In this document: positions 52,721 through 64,000 of the stretch, in pieces | Numbering within the stretch: position 1 is the stretch's first letter | Layout: every line of letters begins with the position of its first letter | DNA from: Struthio camelus | Taxonomy: Eukaryota; Chordata; Aves; Struthioniformes; Struthionidae | NCBI RefSeq assembly: GCF_040807025.1 | Contig: NC_090944.1 | Location: 112,716,238 to 112,780,237 of the forward strand | Reading direction: 5' to 3' | Length of the DNA stretch: 64,000 nt | Position numbers and translations under genes: made by a program | Notes under the pieces: generated by a model | What the model saw: only the letters and a program-made list of their open reading frames with translations | The model's database searches: none | Told to the model about the DNA's origin: nothing

Positions 52721-53092
52721 AGCCCACCAGAAACATTCCATTATGCACAATTTTTTAAGCCCTTCTACAACTGACCCTGGCCCTTTACAAACTCGCCAAA
52801 CAAGCAAAGCCAATTCACAGATTGACACAAATTCACCTCCCCACTGAGGCTATGAATCACCACATGTATAAAACTAAAAAGAGACACTGATGTGACCGTG
52901 GATAAACACATTCCTTGCTTTTTTTTTTTCAGTTGGAAAATTACCTACAGCTGATTTGAACTAAAGATGCAGCAGAGTGAAACAAATAACTCAACAGAAA
53001 GATACGAGTCCCTCTGAAGAGCATGGAAGTCAAATGTGGGTGAGAATTAGCAGCAGAGATTTGAAACCTATTTGTTTAATTGCCCAGAACCT
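52721..53092 (+). repeat. direct repeat copy B (partner at 44,011)
   Basis: The second copy of the 371-bp repeat, in the same orientation and about 8.7 kb downstream. The near-identical part is 52,721-52,918 and the diverged part about 52,919-53,092. Both copies share the T-run (about 52,919-52,929) where high identity ends, so the change coincides with a homopolymer. The right boundary in both is the word CAGAACCT. Confidence 0.9.
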
Positions 53093-53135
53093 CGCATTTC
53101 AGAACTGCCTTTTGAATGGACATGTGTACTCCATG

Positions 53136-53163
53136 CCCCCCTCCCCCCTCCTTTTTTTTTTTT
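53136..53163. repeat. homopyrimidine tract
   Basis: C6-T-C6-TCC followed by about 12 T, directly read. Its complement is G-rich then A-rich. Confidence 0.9.
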
Positions 53164-53811
53164 AAAACTTTTACAAATGACTTTAAACCAATTCATCAGT
53201 TCAAAGGTACAGCAGTCTTGCAAATAAAGGAGGCAAAGCAAGAAACAAGCAAAAACCCCAACCTCAAGTTTTCCTCGTTTTGGCTATTCTGAAAAACCGA
53301 CCTTTAACAAAGTACTTCTGCAGCTTTTCCTCTCCCTCTCCATATGCACAATGAAGTAGTATTCTAAATCAGACAACGCCTTTGGATTCCAGCACAAACA
53401 GGTAGAACAATATTTGCCTTTTAGCATTTTGAGTCCCCTTTACCCTGGCCTCACCATTCATGGAATGGTGATTCCAACCTTCAGCTCTGTTTGAATGCCT
53501 AGACCCTGGTATCAGAGTTGCAACAGACAAACAGCCATTAAGCTGCCACTAGCACCTTTGGTTCTGAAAGAGCACAGCAGACGAAATAAAAATCAAATCC
53601 CCAGATCTCACCATCTCCAAGTTTACCCTGATATCTAGATTATTACTTATTTCTATTACTATTACTTATTACCTATTACTTATTTCTACCAAGCTAGCCA
53701 GGAAAGAAAGGAAAGACCTTGGTCTTACTTGGGATATACCATAAACACACATGCATGCAATAGCAACGGGGGTCCCTGGCTTAGACTTTACAAATGAAAG
53801 AAAAAAGAGAT

Positions 53812-54026
53812 CCCCCCCCCTCCCCCCAAAATTACCGTATCTCCCTTTTAGAAGCAGGAAATTGGAAGACAGATAAATACTTCCTTTGTGATTATCTGCA
53901 TAATCGTACGCGATCAGGATGGCTCTGAAATCAAGTGAGCAGCCTCTGATGGAACACTACTACAGAAACAGGTGAAAGGGTAAGGGAGAGGTCTCCAAGA
54001 AGGCTTATTTACTTGGGGGGGGGGGG
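53812..54026. repeat. C-run and G-run pair, 190 bp apart
   Basis: C9-T-C6 at 53,812-53,827 and G12 at 54,015-54,026. Both are mononucleotide runs and are potentially complementary to each other. Their lengths may be unreliable in the assembly. Confidence 0.9.
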
Positions 54027-57000
54027 TTAAAATTAAATACAACAAACGACAACCAGGGGGGCTCTCTTTTGGCTTTGACAAATCAAATGTGGTGTAATTT
54101 AAGTTCAGAAAGAGCAGGTCCTCAATTCCTTGGGAGACATGTAAGTTTTAACTCTCAGATTGGCTGTGGCAGTTAAAACTGCCCTCCCAACAAGCAAAAG
54201 TAACATTCTCAGAATACTGATTACTACAGGCTTCATAAGGTTGTATATGTTGCAATTAAAAATTCAAAATTTGCTTTGCATTATATGGAAGAGTTGTTTT
54301 TTCTATCAGTGGGGAAAATTCCACCTCACAAGAAAAAGAAGAAAAGCATAGTAACATACATATTTGACCTATTCCTTGCCTCTTGTAAGAAATGCTGCTG
54401 ATATCATTCAGTACCATGAAAACACTTCCCCAATATTCTGGAGTCTAGTCACAATGTGTAATAATCTGTGTTTACTCAACGATTTAAAACCAAACCTTGC
54501 CTATTACGTATCTTCTTTCACAATTAGCTCTTTCAAACTGTGTGTTGAGCCCACCCTTGCAATAGCAAGACACACAAATCCACATCCAAGTAGAACATGC
54601 ATCATATTGTTAGATCCGTTTTTCATCCAACCCCTATGGAATCCAGGTATGTTCAGAAAGGAGTGAGGGAGGAAAAGACACTGTTTAAGTAATTTCAATA
54701 TGCTAAGTATATGATCTAATAGAAATGGACACAATGATCTGTACAACTTCCTGTGTATAAAATGTATCTTGTTCTTTGAAAAATCAGATTTAGTCATTCA
54801 AATCTCAAACAGTATGACCCTGCAAAACCCATCCCAAACAGTAAAACCTACCTACCTACCCTGCTTGTCTCCTCCAAAACCTGGAGCCTAGTTTCCTTCA
54901 GCTTATTGAAAGTACTTCATCTCAATTTCCCTCTCTGTACGCAGAGTTTTCAGGGTCCCTCTTCTCAAGTAGTCAGTCAATATCTAACCCTTCTCAAACA
55001 TAGCAGACTCACCTGTTACTTACCCCTGCTATGAGGGGCCTTCCAAATCCCCTATTCTCTGATGAATTTTACCTTGAAAGCAAGGTGAAATTGAATGGTT
55101 CAACCTTAGTAATATTAACCAGATGCGTTTTTACTGTTTGCCATTTATCAGCATCAGGAATTCTTAGCGATAGCAAGCTAGAAATGAAGTACAACAGGTT
55201 TCCAGTCTCATTCTGGTACGCCGCGCACTTTAGAGGATATGCATGTTCTTTGCAGATCATCCACAGTACTGTAAACAAACCCTAAAAGATCCACAGGATC
55301 TATTGCATCTATTAAGAACTTAAAAACAAACAATAATTAGTTTGTGGGTATTATCACATTTTGGAATGAGACTTTGGAAGGTAAAGTTCTAATCTGAGGT
55401 GAAATCAGCTTCATAATGAACTGAAAACACAACTGCTCCAGTTCAGTATACTGAAGAAATACTAATAGTGTACATCATTTGAAGTACTCTAGAAAGAAAC
55501 ACAACTTTGACATTGATATGCTATTTTGTTAGTGCTGGCTCAGTGGCTGAACAATGCAATGTAAGAAAAATAAATATGTACATTTAGAATAGAGCCACTT
55601 GATTTCAGGTAATACTCACTGAAATCAAAATGGGCCACATTTTCTGAATTCCACTGTAACCTGTAATTTGCCAGCGTGCAAACAAGCACATGTCCAATGC
55701 AGCTTGCTAGAAGCCCACTAGTTGCCCAACTGATGAGCAAACGGAGGGGTTCCCAAAAAAAAACTGAAGTAACTTGCAATTACAGCTTTAGAAGTTATTT
55801 TAAAATGGCATAAATTGCTGTTGTTTCATTAATTTCATTACAATACTCTAATTCGGATGAGAAGGCCTCCCTTTGTAGTCCTCTCTTTTTACATCCCAAA
55901 GAAAATTCTTGCGGCACAAAAGCAGTGAAGGCAGTGTATTACATTCCAGAATGCTAATAATCTGCAGAAACACTAACCATCCACCTAACACAAAAGCTAG
56001 CACATGAGGTCAAGCTAAGAGTATTCTGCAGAAGAGCCCTATAAAGTGTTTCTCCATTTGTAAAACATTATTTCTCCTAAAAATTGTGCGAAATCTCAAT
56101 TCTATAAAAAAACAGACTCAGGTTTTACATTCAGCATATCTTTTTTTTTTTTTTTTTTAAACCAAAAATACTGGTTCAACAGGATACTTCCAAGAACAAC
56201 TTACCATTCCTAGATCTTTATCCTTTTCTCCCCTAGTACAGCAAGTCTGCCTGCCTTTGCTTAGTGGTTTCTATTTCCATTAGTTATGATGGACACGTTG
56301 TTATCAATTTGCAGTGAGGTGATTAGTTGCAAGACTAGTAGCAGAGCGAGACAGATACTAATGCATAAATTACAGACAAGTAATTTGAAATTCGTGTATA
56401 CTGCATTGTTTCTGTGCATTATACTAGAGATAGCAACGTTTAGATCTTCAGTGGAACTTGCTTACTTTATCTTCTCCAATGACTTCCTTTAACCAAAATG
56501 ACAGCTGACCCTTCAAGTCACGAAGACAGTTTCTTGCATTTCCCGAAGCTGTTTGACAAAAGACCTCATTGTGAAAACTCCAAGAAAGAACATGCACAAT
56601 TCTGAAGAAAAAAGATCAAAGATTTATACAGAAAACATTTCCTCAGGAGGAGAGGAATTTCTCTAATGTTTTAATTTACTTACGTACCTTTTCTTGCGCT
56701 GAGCTTACTTTGGCCTTTTTTTTTTTTTTCTTCAGATGGATCCTCATAAGCAAACGTACGTGTTATGACTTCCTTAAATAAGGTATGCATGTGCCCAGAT
56801 CTTCAGAAACTCTGCCCCGAGTGTTGGAATAAACATAACAAGCCCCTCCATAAAAATGTTACCAGAAGGCAATTAAAGAAATTCTAAAGTGAAGACAGCT
56901 GCATAGTAAGCTGTACGTCAAGTGTTTCACAGTCCAGAAAGCTTTCCTGGTAATTCTACGGAGATAACGCAAAAGAGAAAAAAATTTCCAAGTGGCTAAG

Positions 57001-57984
57001 CCATCCTAATCCAAACAAAGATTAAAGTAACATAAAACCAATTTCATTGATTTTGTAACTGACCGAGTCCACGTGAAATGCTTTCAGAACGTAGATTTAT
57101 TTTGCCTCACTGGCAAAATAAAGGAATACGAATCATAAAGATTTCCACCTTTTCATACTGTAGGGTCTAACCCAAGTTGTAAGGCAGTGCACTTCACCAA
57201 CCCTTCATGTTCACAACCTCCAAAAATAAAGCGTTCAAATTTCAACCATAAGAGACTTACTAGATCAGAATCTCACCATACTTTCTGAAAAACTGAACCA
57301 CAGCAGGAAGGAAGGGGAAATACTACAAACACAGGTATGCCTAGCCAAATACATTATGCACAATATAGAAACCTGTGGCACTGATGATGTGATTACTCAT
57401 TACACCTGAATAGGCTCTCTTAATCCATTAACACAACACAACCCCTCTCTTTTCTATTATCACCCCTAAGCGTAAAGAACACGATGCCTCTATTTTGTGA
57501 ATACGTAACAGAAGAGCGTTTCTCTCTCAAGTAACCTGATTGTGGTAAGATTTCTAAAGACAGAATCGCATGACCATTGCCAATCTTGTTATTTTGAGAT
57601 CAACATTACTACGTGGAGTAGAATGCCGTATGAACCACGTCTAAATAGCATATATTCAGAACGTTACATAAAGAGTACGAAAAGTTGGCCTATTACATAC
57701 TTTATAATACAGCTGCATTATAAAAAGCACAGAAATAGGAATAGTTTGCAACCATATTACCGAAAACTGAGAACAATCTTCTTTTGGAAATGTAAATATT
57801 CATACTGGTTAAATCAAGACAATCACAGATACACATTTTTCCCAAATCTTTGGCTGTATTGCAATGGTTGTTTCAATTTGTAATCTCCAACTAAACATTT
57901 CCTATCCATGGATTAACAATATATTTACCGACTTGTGTCTTTTAACAGTATTTATCCAACATAACAAAATAAACTGCAATTTGT

Positions 57985-60820
57985 TATACTTTTTTTTTTT
58001 TTTTTACAAAACATTTTATAAATATTTTTACAAAATGTATACAAAGCAATTTCAAGTGAGACATACTTTACAAATGAAGGTATTTAAGCAAATAAAGTCC
58101 ATACCACACTGACAATAAGTGACACATCCTCTTTAAGTGAAGTCAGTCTGTAAGGCCTCCCTAATCTAACAGATAAATTATACTAAGATCTTCAAAATGA
58201 ACATATTTTCTTAATTGCCAGTTTAAAATTTGTTTTAATATTAGGCAGTATTAAATAACATTGAAATCACAATGCTGATCCAGCAAAATAATGAAAACAT
58301 GTTTCAAATCATGCACATTCACAATACTTTGCTGGATTGGAGCCCATATGATTAATAAATTCATACTTTCTAAGCACAACAAAAATACAATTCATTTACT
58401 GCTTCACCACGTACCAAAATTCCTTTAGAATTGAATTCAAAGGAGTCAACAACAGAACATTAACAATCTAAGACTAATCTTGCTAGAATTGTTCAATGGG
58501 TTCCCCTCACAAGTAGTTCAGAGAAATGTGTCTGACCAAATCAACAGTGATTACTTTTTGTAATTTGTCCTTTTTATATGCCATTGTCCCCTATCCTAAA
58601 ATAAAATTCAATCGAAGACACAGAGTCTGATACTTCAATTACGTATTTGCTGCGCAGATGCTGGAAACCTCAAACCCATTTTGAGGTGGTACAAAAAGCA
58701 AGTGGATCAATGAACGTGCAACTTTTCTTTTTTCCTACAAAAGAAAAATGTAACTACTCAACATATAGCTGTGTAACTTACTGTTTTCCTTCCTAGATAG
58801 TTTAGAATGGTTAAATTTCCAAGATCATAAAATACAGATGCATCAGGATACACAGCTATAAGCATATTATTAAATCTAAAAAGGCAATAGGTGAAAACTA
58901 TATTGTCAGTTTTGCCAATAAGAAAACAGCCAACTGCCTGAGAGTCTATTCTATTGACACCTAACTAGAAATTTAAAACTGGCAATACTTATTATTACTT
59001 TGAATATTTTATACAACACTTGGGAATGCTGAGTTTCTACCAACATGTACTTTTAAATTGGCACAATTTTTTTAAATGGCAATTCATAACATATAAAAAA
59101 CAGTATATCCATTTATGCTGATGGGGAAATGAGTTTCAAATTAAGTTTTATCTTTCTCACGTTGCTTTTTAGATTCGGTTTCCTTCAGTGGTCAAACAGT
59201 GAACGGTAACTCAATACCGAGTCTGCACTGTCGTTTTCTACTGTCGCACGGATCTAATTCTGCTTTCTTTTGCAGTATTCAGATGGACTGAATTACATGA
59301 TAGCAGGACTTTACCTTTTGTTTTCTTTCCTGGCAATCTGACAACCACAGCTTGTCACAACGAGCCTCTATGAAAATGCCTATGAAAACGGCGATGAGCA
59401 AGTCTGGAAAATGGTAGTTTCGCTAAGAAACTGTGGGGAAGGTCTGGGGGAGAACATGAGCACACCTTAGAAATCACAAAAGCTATATCCTCCTGAGCAG
59501 ACATATGTACTACGTGCACGTGACTAACGTCAGCGTACTTATGTGCACAAACAGCACTGATGACCAAAGTAAACTAGTAAAAAGCAGCACGGGCAGCAGA
59601 AAGATGTCACAGATTAAAATAAATAAATAAAATAATAAGATTCTATCTTATCAACATGACAGCAAGCCAAATACAAACCATGCAATGGTTTCATTTGGCT
59701 CTAGAATATGAATTAATAATTACACACTTTTAGATATGTTTTAATAATGGGATTGCTGATCAACTTTGGTCTGTACATATCTCAGTAATTATGACTGCTA
59801 TGGTGGATGATTTAACATTCTTAGAGAGCAAAAAGCAAAAAAATCAAAAATAAACACTGGCCTTTAAATTTCATCAGAGTAAGGCTAATGTCCTCTTAAA
59901 AATATAAGCTACTAATATCATAACAGTTTTCAAATAAAAGTGCTTTTGACACTTGGTCTAACAAAAAAAGAAAAAACACAAATAAAAAAAACATTTATAC
60001 CACTTCAGAAAGACTCAAGGCTGACTACATCCAATTATAAAATGCAAAATCTTTTCCTCAAGAGTTAACATATATATGTATTATATATATAAATTCATGG
60101 CTCTATCATGGCCTCATCCTTTACATTTTTGCCACTCACGGGCTTCCATTCTACCTTCCTTAGTCAAGCATTCATTACTTCGTATTATGCCACTGTGACT
60201 AAGATCATAGATTATCGTCCCACAGACGACATTTACCCACTACAAGCATTTCATCAAGTACTAGTTTCTGCTCAGAAAGCAATAGAAAAGCACTTTAAGT
60301 TTTAAAGTATGAAGCCCTGTAAACACACTGATGACATCCTTCCAACTCCGAGAACAGATAGATTCATTTTCACTTCTGAATAGAGGTACAGTGGGTTTCC
60401 CAGAAAAACTGAAATTTGATGATTCGTGGAAGAGAAGGGTAGGGGAAAACTGTTGCTTCCATCACGTTTAAAAATGTTTTCTCAATAAACGTATCCTTTC
60501 AAATGACTGTGATTGTCAGTATATTACCACATTATAAAGGGCCTAATGATGTGCAACCTTGTTACGTTGCAGTACTGCACAATTATCAAAAGCACTATCG
60601 TAACAATACTTGAAATAATAAGGCCCTAACAGACTGCATTCTAACAAGGATTAACTTTACTTGGATATCTCACTGTAACCACAATGAGTATTGCTCTCAA
60701 ACACAGAACAGAATCTAGTTTAGAAAGGTTAACCTTAAACATATGTCAGGCTGTACTTGTGGTGTCATTCACATTTGCTTCTGCTAAGAGAAACATAACT
60801 TGTCCATGGTACTGCAACTA
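57985..60820 (-). other. BICRAL: probable 3'UTR of BICRAL
   Basis: This lies directly downstream of the stop codon of the last coding exon on the minus strand. It is AT-rich, with no antisense or sense coding signal. Near 58,060-57,985 the minus strand reads TTTGTATACATTTTGT, then ATATTTATAAAATG, then an A-run of about 17, which looks like a transcript end. No canonical AATAAA was seen between 60,820 and 57,985 on this strand. A TATAAA variant lies about 15-20 nt upstream of the A-run. The extent is an inference. A longer UTR reaching the AATAAA at 57,100 is possible. The plus-strand frames at 57,542-57,883 and 60,108-60,305 are treated as chance. Confidence 0.45.
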
Positions 60821-61623
60821 TTAACACTCTAAGATACTATTTACAGCTGCTTCTAAAATAGAGTCAGTTTCTACACCACCTTCGTTGTGGTCTGGAATAA
60901 ATTTCTCCAGGCAGTTTTCCTGTGAAGCAATAGGTGAAAAATTAGGAAATTCTAATTCAACAGAGCCACTGCTAGTCGCCTCACTTTGTGGCTGTCTCCC
61001 AGCTTTTTTAAGTTCCAAGATATTTTTAAATGTAGTTTCTAAACTCTTACTGAGCAGTAAGTCTTGCTGGGCTTCACCAGAGCCTTTCACGTTATCAGGG
61101 TGCAAAACCTCATTCTTTGGAGAGCTCCTCAGAGTTTTGTCTTGGAGGGAATTATTACAGGTTACTTTTGAGTAAGACTGAACTGTATTCCTTGATATTT
61201 TATTCTGTGTTCCATGACCAGCTCTTGACAGAGTTTTTGACAAGTCTTCAGAACTCGAAGAATTCTCAATGGACTTGGCGAGATCTTTGCCAGCCATCTT
61301 TTCCTCAGAAATGGCCATGTACTGGCTCTCAGGAGAACAATTAGGCTTCTCAAACTTTAAAGCTTTAGTGAGGCTCTCTGCTTTTTTAGTAGAAACTGTT
61401 CCTTCTTGCGGTGTCAAAATGTTGTTAGGCACTAGAGGAAGTTTACTGTGATTTGTGGACTCTGCTGAGCTGGATTTTGGTCGGTCTCTGGCTTGGGTCT
61501 TTGCAGTTTGACTTCGAGAAGTTAATGGTTTGCTAGACTGATGGTCACTTTTGCTGGCCTGTGCTTCATCAGCTGTTTTATCAAATTGTTTGGCAGAACA
61601 ACAAAAATCGGCCTGATAACCAT
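60821..61623 (-). CDS. BICRAL: BICRAL last coding exon (C-terminus)
   Basis: 803 bp. The acceptor is TTTTCAG/AT at 61,625-61,624, and the first two bases complete an Asp codon begun in the previous exon. It encodes 266 residues, starting GYQADFCCSAKQFDK and ending DSILEAAVNSILEC, then TAA (60,823-60,821). It is a low-complexity, Ser/Lys-rich tail with a better conserved end (ETTFKNILELKKAGRQPQSE, ENCLEKFIPDH). BICRAL (GLTSCR1L, KIAA0240) is a nuclear subunit of the non-canonical BAF (GBAF) chromatin remodeller, where it is the alternative to its paralogue BICRA and works with BRD9. The tail follows my recollection of human BICRAL, including the ILEC terminus. The paralogue BICRA is the main alternative. 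No break is seen in this exon. Confidence 0.88.
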
Positions 61624-62466
61624 CTGAAAATTAGAGTAGCAACATTTTATTTAAGCTACCTATGTATCAAAATAACAGACACGCCAACTTTTTACTGACT
61701 ATTAAAAATCAAGTAACATCCACAGAGTAGAAGGTACATGTCTTTAAGAGATGTGCCTCATCTTAAGCCCAGGCTTAAGTGTTCTGCTGCATTAATGCTT
61801 TAGTGAAAGAGAATATCATCAAATTAACCAGCAAGCTATGCAAGCGGTGTCACTGTAAACCTAAACTAAAGGCACTTCCAAGCATTCTAAATAGCCACAT
61901 ATGGTATTAAGAAAGTAGTATTTTATTGTCTGGACTTTCATATCAAACATCCTCTGAATATCTTTTAAAATATACAGCACATTAACAAAATAGTAACTTT
62001 TAGCCTACGTAAATTACATGTTTCTTGTTGTTACACTCGACAACAGACCATTTTAAAATGTCATTTAATTGGCTGTTATGTTCTAAAAGCAACACTTCAT
62101 TAAGATTAGTAAGAGTATTCATGCTTCACATAGCTGCGTTCTTTCTGACTGCCAGCAAACTCAGAGACAGATTCTTCCACATTAGACTCGAAATAGTGCA
62201 GGAAATACGATTATCGTCAGAAGAATTTCAAAGACATTCCTCTGCTGACAGGACTAGTACTTCTTTTTCCTAATAACTTAACTTATCTAGTGTCTCTAGA
62301 TACTTAAATTTGGTAGTTATTAAAATTTAAGTTGTAATTGCCTATTCAGTATCTCAATTAGTGGAATCCTTAACTGTCAGTTACTCACCATAGTCCTAGG
62401 ATATTCTAAACACCCTATACTTATGCTGCCTTCATCTTTCAGATTTTGAAGTTAACCATAACTCAC
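61624..62466 (-). other. BICRAL: BICRAL intron (last)
   Basis: 843 bp, GT-AG on the minus strand, AT-rich. The 82-codon plus-strand frame at 62,025-62,273 has no domain. No embedded gene or repeat recognised. Confidence 0.9.
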
Positions 62467-62569
62467 CAGGATCCATTAGTGCAAGACGCTTATCACGGGA
62501 CAGAGATGCCCTTTCTTCCTGGTTAAACATCCTATCAATCATAACCATTTCAGCAGAGGGATTTATCCG
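62467..62569 (-). CDS. BICRAL: BICRAL internal exon (end of GLTSCR domain)
   Basis: 103 bp between acceptor CCTCCAG/CGG (62,571-62,570) and donor G/GTGAGT (62,466-62,461). It translates to RINPSAEMVMIDRMFNQEER, then ASLSRDKRLALMDP and the first base of the next codon. This is the C-terminal part of the conserved GLTSCR1 region (GiBAF), which in this family is needed for joining the GBAF complex. Incoming phase 0 joins cleanly to the exon at 63,822, and outgoing phase 1 joins to 61,623. It is too short to stand out as an open frame, so it was identified by sequence recognition and splice sites. Confidence 0.93.
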
Positions 62570-63821
62570 CTGGAGGGAAAGGAAAGAAACGACCATCTAT
62601 GAAGTCACTTCCTAAGTTTATACTAAACTAAAACGCTTAGAGCTTAGTAACTCTTCAGAGAAAAAGACCAACTTTCATTATACATCTGTAGAGAACTTGG
62701 ATGTATTTGTAACAGTATCCGGAACAATCTTGTCTGTGACTCCAAGCATTACGGAAACTCAACCATAAATAAAGTATTATTCGTAGTTTATGGTACCTTT
62801 TATTTGTTGAAGATTTAAAAAATTATAACACAAACTTTACAAATTATAATATGACTGGAGGCCTCAGAAGGGAGCTTTTCAACATTCTTTCGGGCACTGA
62901 CACCTGCAGGAATGTATAGAGAAGGACCCTAACTCCACGAAATCACCTCCCCGGTTACTACAGCCCATTCAGAGCGAGAGCAAAGTACACGCACAGAGCA
63001 GAAGTTCGTGCGTCTTCCACGTCTATGGAACTTAACAGGCACCAGCACCAGTGCTCAAGCAATACGCACAATGTGGGCTCAACTCATTTCACTGATTCTA
63101 AGATGCGAGCATATATTTTTAAGATATATGGCCACTGATGATGCTGATAGAATAAGAAGTAATCAGACTACATATGTATACATTGAAGTGATAAATAGTC
63201 TCAGCAACATGAATTCTTTTAAGTACTAGCTCTCACCTTCCTGCAGAAAAATATTCAGCAGGATACTAGGCAGGTAAGTTCCACCAGTTCTATAGGCATT
63301 ACTTACTGTGCTGCGCTTTAAAGTCTTCAAAGCTATCATATCCCAACATTATGTATCTTAGGAATCTATTACAATGGAGTTACAGAACCTCTTTCAACTG
63401 TGCTGCCGTAGCTGCACAATACTAGAGGAACCAGAGAGAAGCAATATATTTCAGCAACATGTTCTCCCAAGAGAGATCCGCAAACAGAAAGCTAAGCAAG
63501 AAATGGGAGACTACGCTGTGAAAAGATCCAGCTCTAGCTTCAACCACAGAAATGTTAACCGAGAATCACCTGAAGAATTTTTCTGAAGTCCCTGTTCCAT
63601 ACTAAGGAGTGCCTGCAAAGACAGATGCTCCTGAGGCAAATTCAGGTTGAATTATTTACCAAGTAACATCAAGATCCTTTATATTATAATAAGCCATCTA
63701 ACAACAGGGCTCAGAGAAACACAGACTTATTACTGTCATAATACATCTACTTCAATAATTCAGGACACTTCATACAAACTGAATCATAGCCTATAAAATA
63801 TATCTGGGTTATACACCTTAC
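62570..63821 (-). other. BICRAL: BICRAL intron (penultimate)
   Basis: 1,252 bp, GT-AG on the minus strand. Plus-strand frames at 63,008-63,229 and 63,374-63,586 show no domain. A stretch at 62,930-63,060 is slightly richer in G+C. No embedded gene or repeat recognised. Confidence 0.88.
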
Positions 63822-63916
63822 CATCGCATCTTCTAGAAGCAAACACCTGTACTTGTTCAGCATAGCCTGTGTCCTCTTTAGAAGCTGCGTAGCTACAGAT
63901 TCAAATTCACTGTCCA
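63822..63916 (-). CDS. BICRAL: BICRAL internal exon (GLTSCR domain)
   Basis: 95 bp between acceptor TTGTCTTTTTAG/TG (63,918-63,917) and donor ATG/GTAAGG (63,821-63,816). The first two bases complete a codon begun upstream, probably Val. It then reads DSEFESVATQLLKRTQAML and NKYRCLLLEDAM. This is the highly conserved core helix region of the GLTSCR1 domain shared by BICRA and BICRAL. Upstream exons, including most of the protein, lie beyond the right edge of the window. Confidence 0.94.
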
Positions 63917-64000
63917 CTAAAAAGACAAGAGAATACTTTCAAACACTGTTCTTCAGTAACCAGAAGGCTCAGTAACCTGTACAAACTTTAACAAGTTCCC
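63917..64000 (-). other. BICRAL: BICRAL intron, cut by window edge
   Basis: Sequence upstream (on the minus strand) of the acceptor at 63,918-63,917, with a pyrimidine-rich run before the AG. The preceding exon is not in the window. Confidence 0.85.

Larger units (their letters stand above)
53093..57984. other. gene-poor interval
   Basis: No gene recognised. Simple sequence includes a pyrimidine tract at 53,136-53,163, ATTACTT-type tandem units at 53,640-53,690, the C9TC6 and G12 runs listed separately, CTAC units at 54,849-54,862, and T-runs at 56,142-56,158 and about 56,718-56,730. A minus-strand AATAAA (TTTATT on plus) occurs at 57,095-57,100 and could be a distal polyadenylation signal of BICRAL. 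Confidence 0.5.

Noticed and set aside
57542..57883. 113-codon plus-strand frame
   Set aside because: AT-rich, no domain, adjacent to and antisense to the likely BICRAL 3'UTR. Chance is sufficient.
60885..61451. Plus-strand frames of 60-96 codons and a 63-codon minus frame
   Set aside because: They are shadows of the last BICRAL exon in other frames.
1..64000. CRISPR arrays, tRNA or rRNA genes, endogenous retrovirus genes or LTR pairs
   Set aside because: Looked for and not seen. The only sizeable direct repeat pair (44,011 and 52,721) lacks the TG...CA ends, primer-binding site and retroviral coding sequence expected of LTRs.

Overview
This window looks like avian (at least sauropsid) nuclear DNA. 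The one mobile element that can be named with confidence is a 5'-truncated CR1 LINE, interspersed repeats are sparse, the base composition is moderately AT-rich, and the only recognisable gene is a vertebrate chromatin-remodelling subunit split into exons with good splice sites. There are no bacterial, phage, operon or CRISPR features. The species cannot be named from this sequence.

Layout. Positions 1-449 hold nothing recognised. A strong CpG island lies at about 450-1,340, densest at 680-1,030, and probably marks a promoter whose transcript cannot be followed. From about 1.3 kb to 57.9 kb there is no convincing protein-coding gene. This stretch holds simple repeats, several degraded fragments that resemble ancient palindromic and SINE-like repeats of sauropsids, a LINE fossil at 39.5-39.9 kb (minus strand), a pair of direct repeats 8.7 kb apart (44.0 and 52.7 kb), a small GC-rich block at 47.7-47.8 kb, and the CR1 LINE at 49.4-50.65 kb (minus strand).

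The right end, from about 58 kb to 64 kb, is the 3' end of BICRAL (GLTSCR1L) on the minus strand. Three coding exons are visible (63,916-63,822; 62,569-62,467; 61,623-60,821), with compatible splice phases, a stop codon at 60,823-60,821 and a probable 3'UTR running to about 58 kb. The rest of the gene lies beyond the right edge. BICRAL belongs to the non-canonical BAF (GBAF, BRD9-containing) SWI/SNF complex.

I found no previously undescribed biological system. The most unusual observation is the direct repeat pair. The first ~198 bp of the two copies are almost identical, and the next ~175 bp drop abruptly to roughly 80-85% identity. This points to gene conversion, strong local constraint or an assembly effect. 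Other items worth a check are the orphan CpG island, the LINE fossil, a 187-codon open frame with retained CpGs at 37.8-38.4 kb, and the absence of any downstream neighbour gene within about 57 kb of BICRAL.
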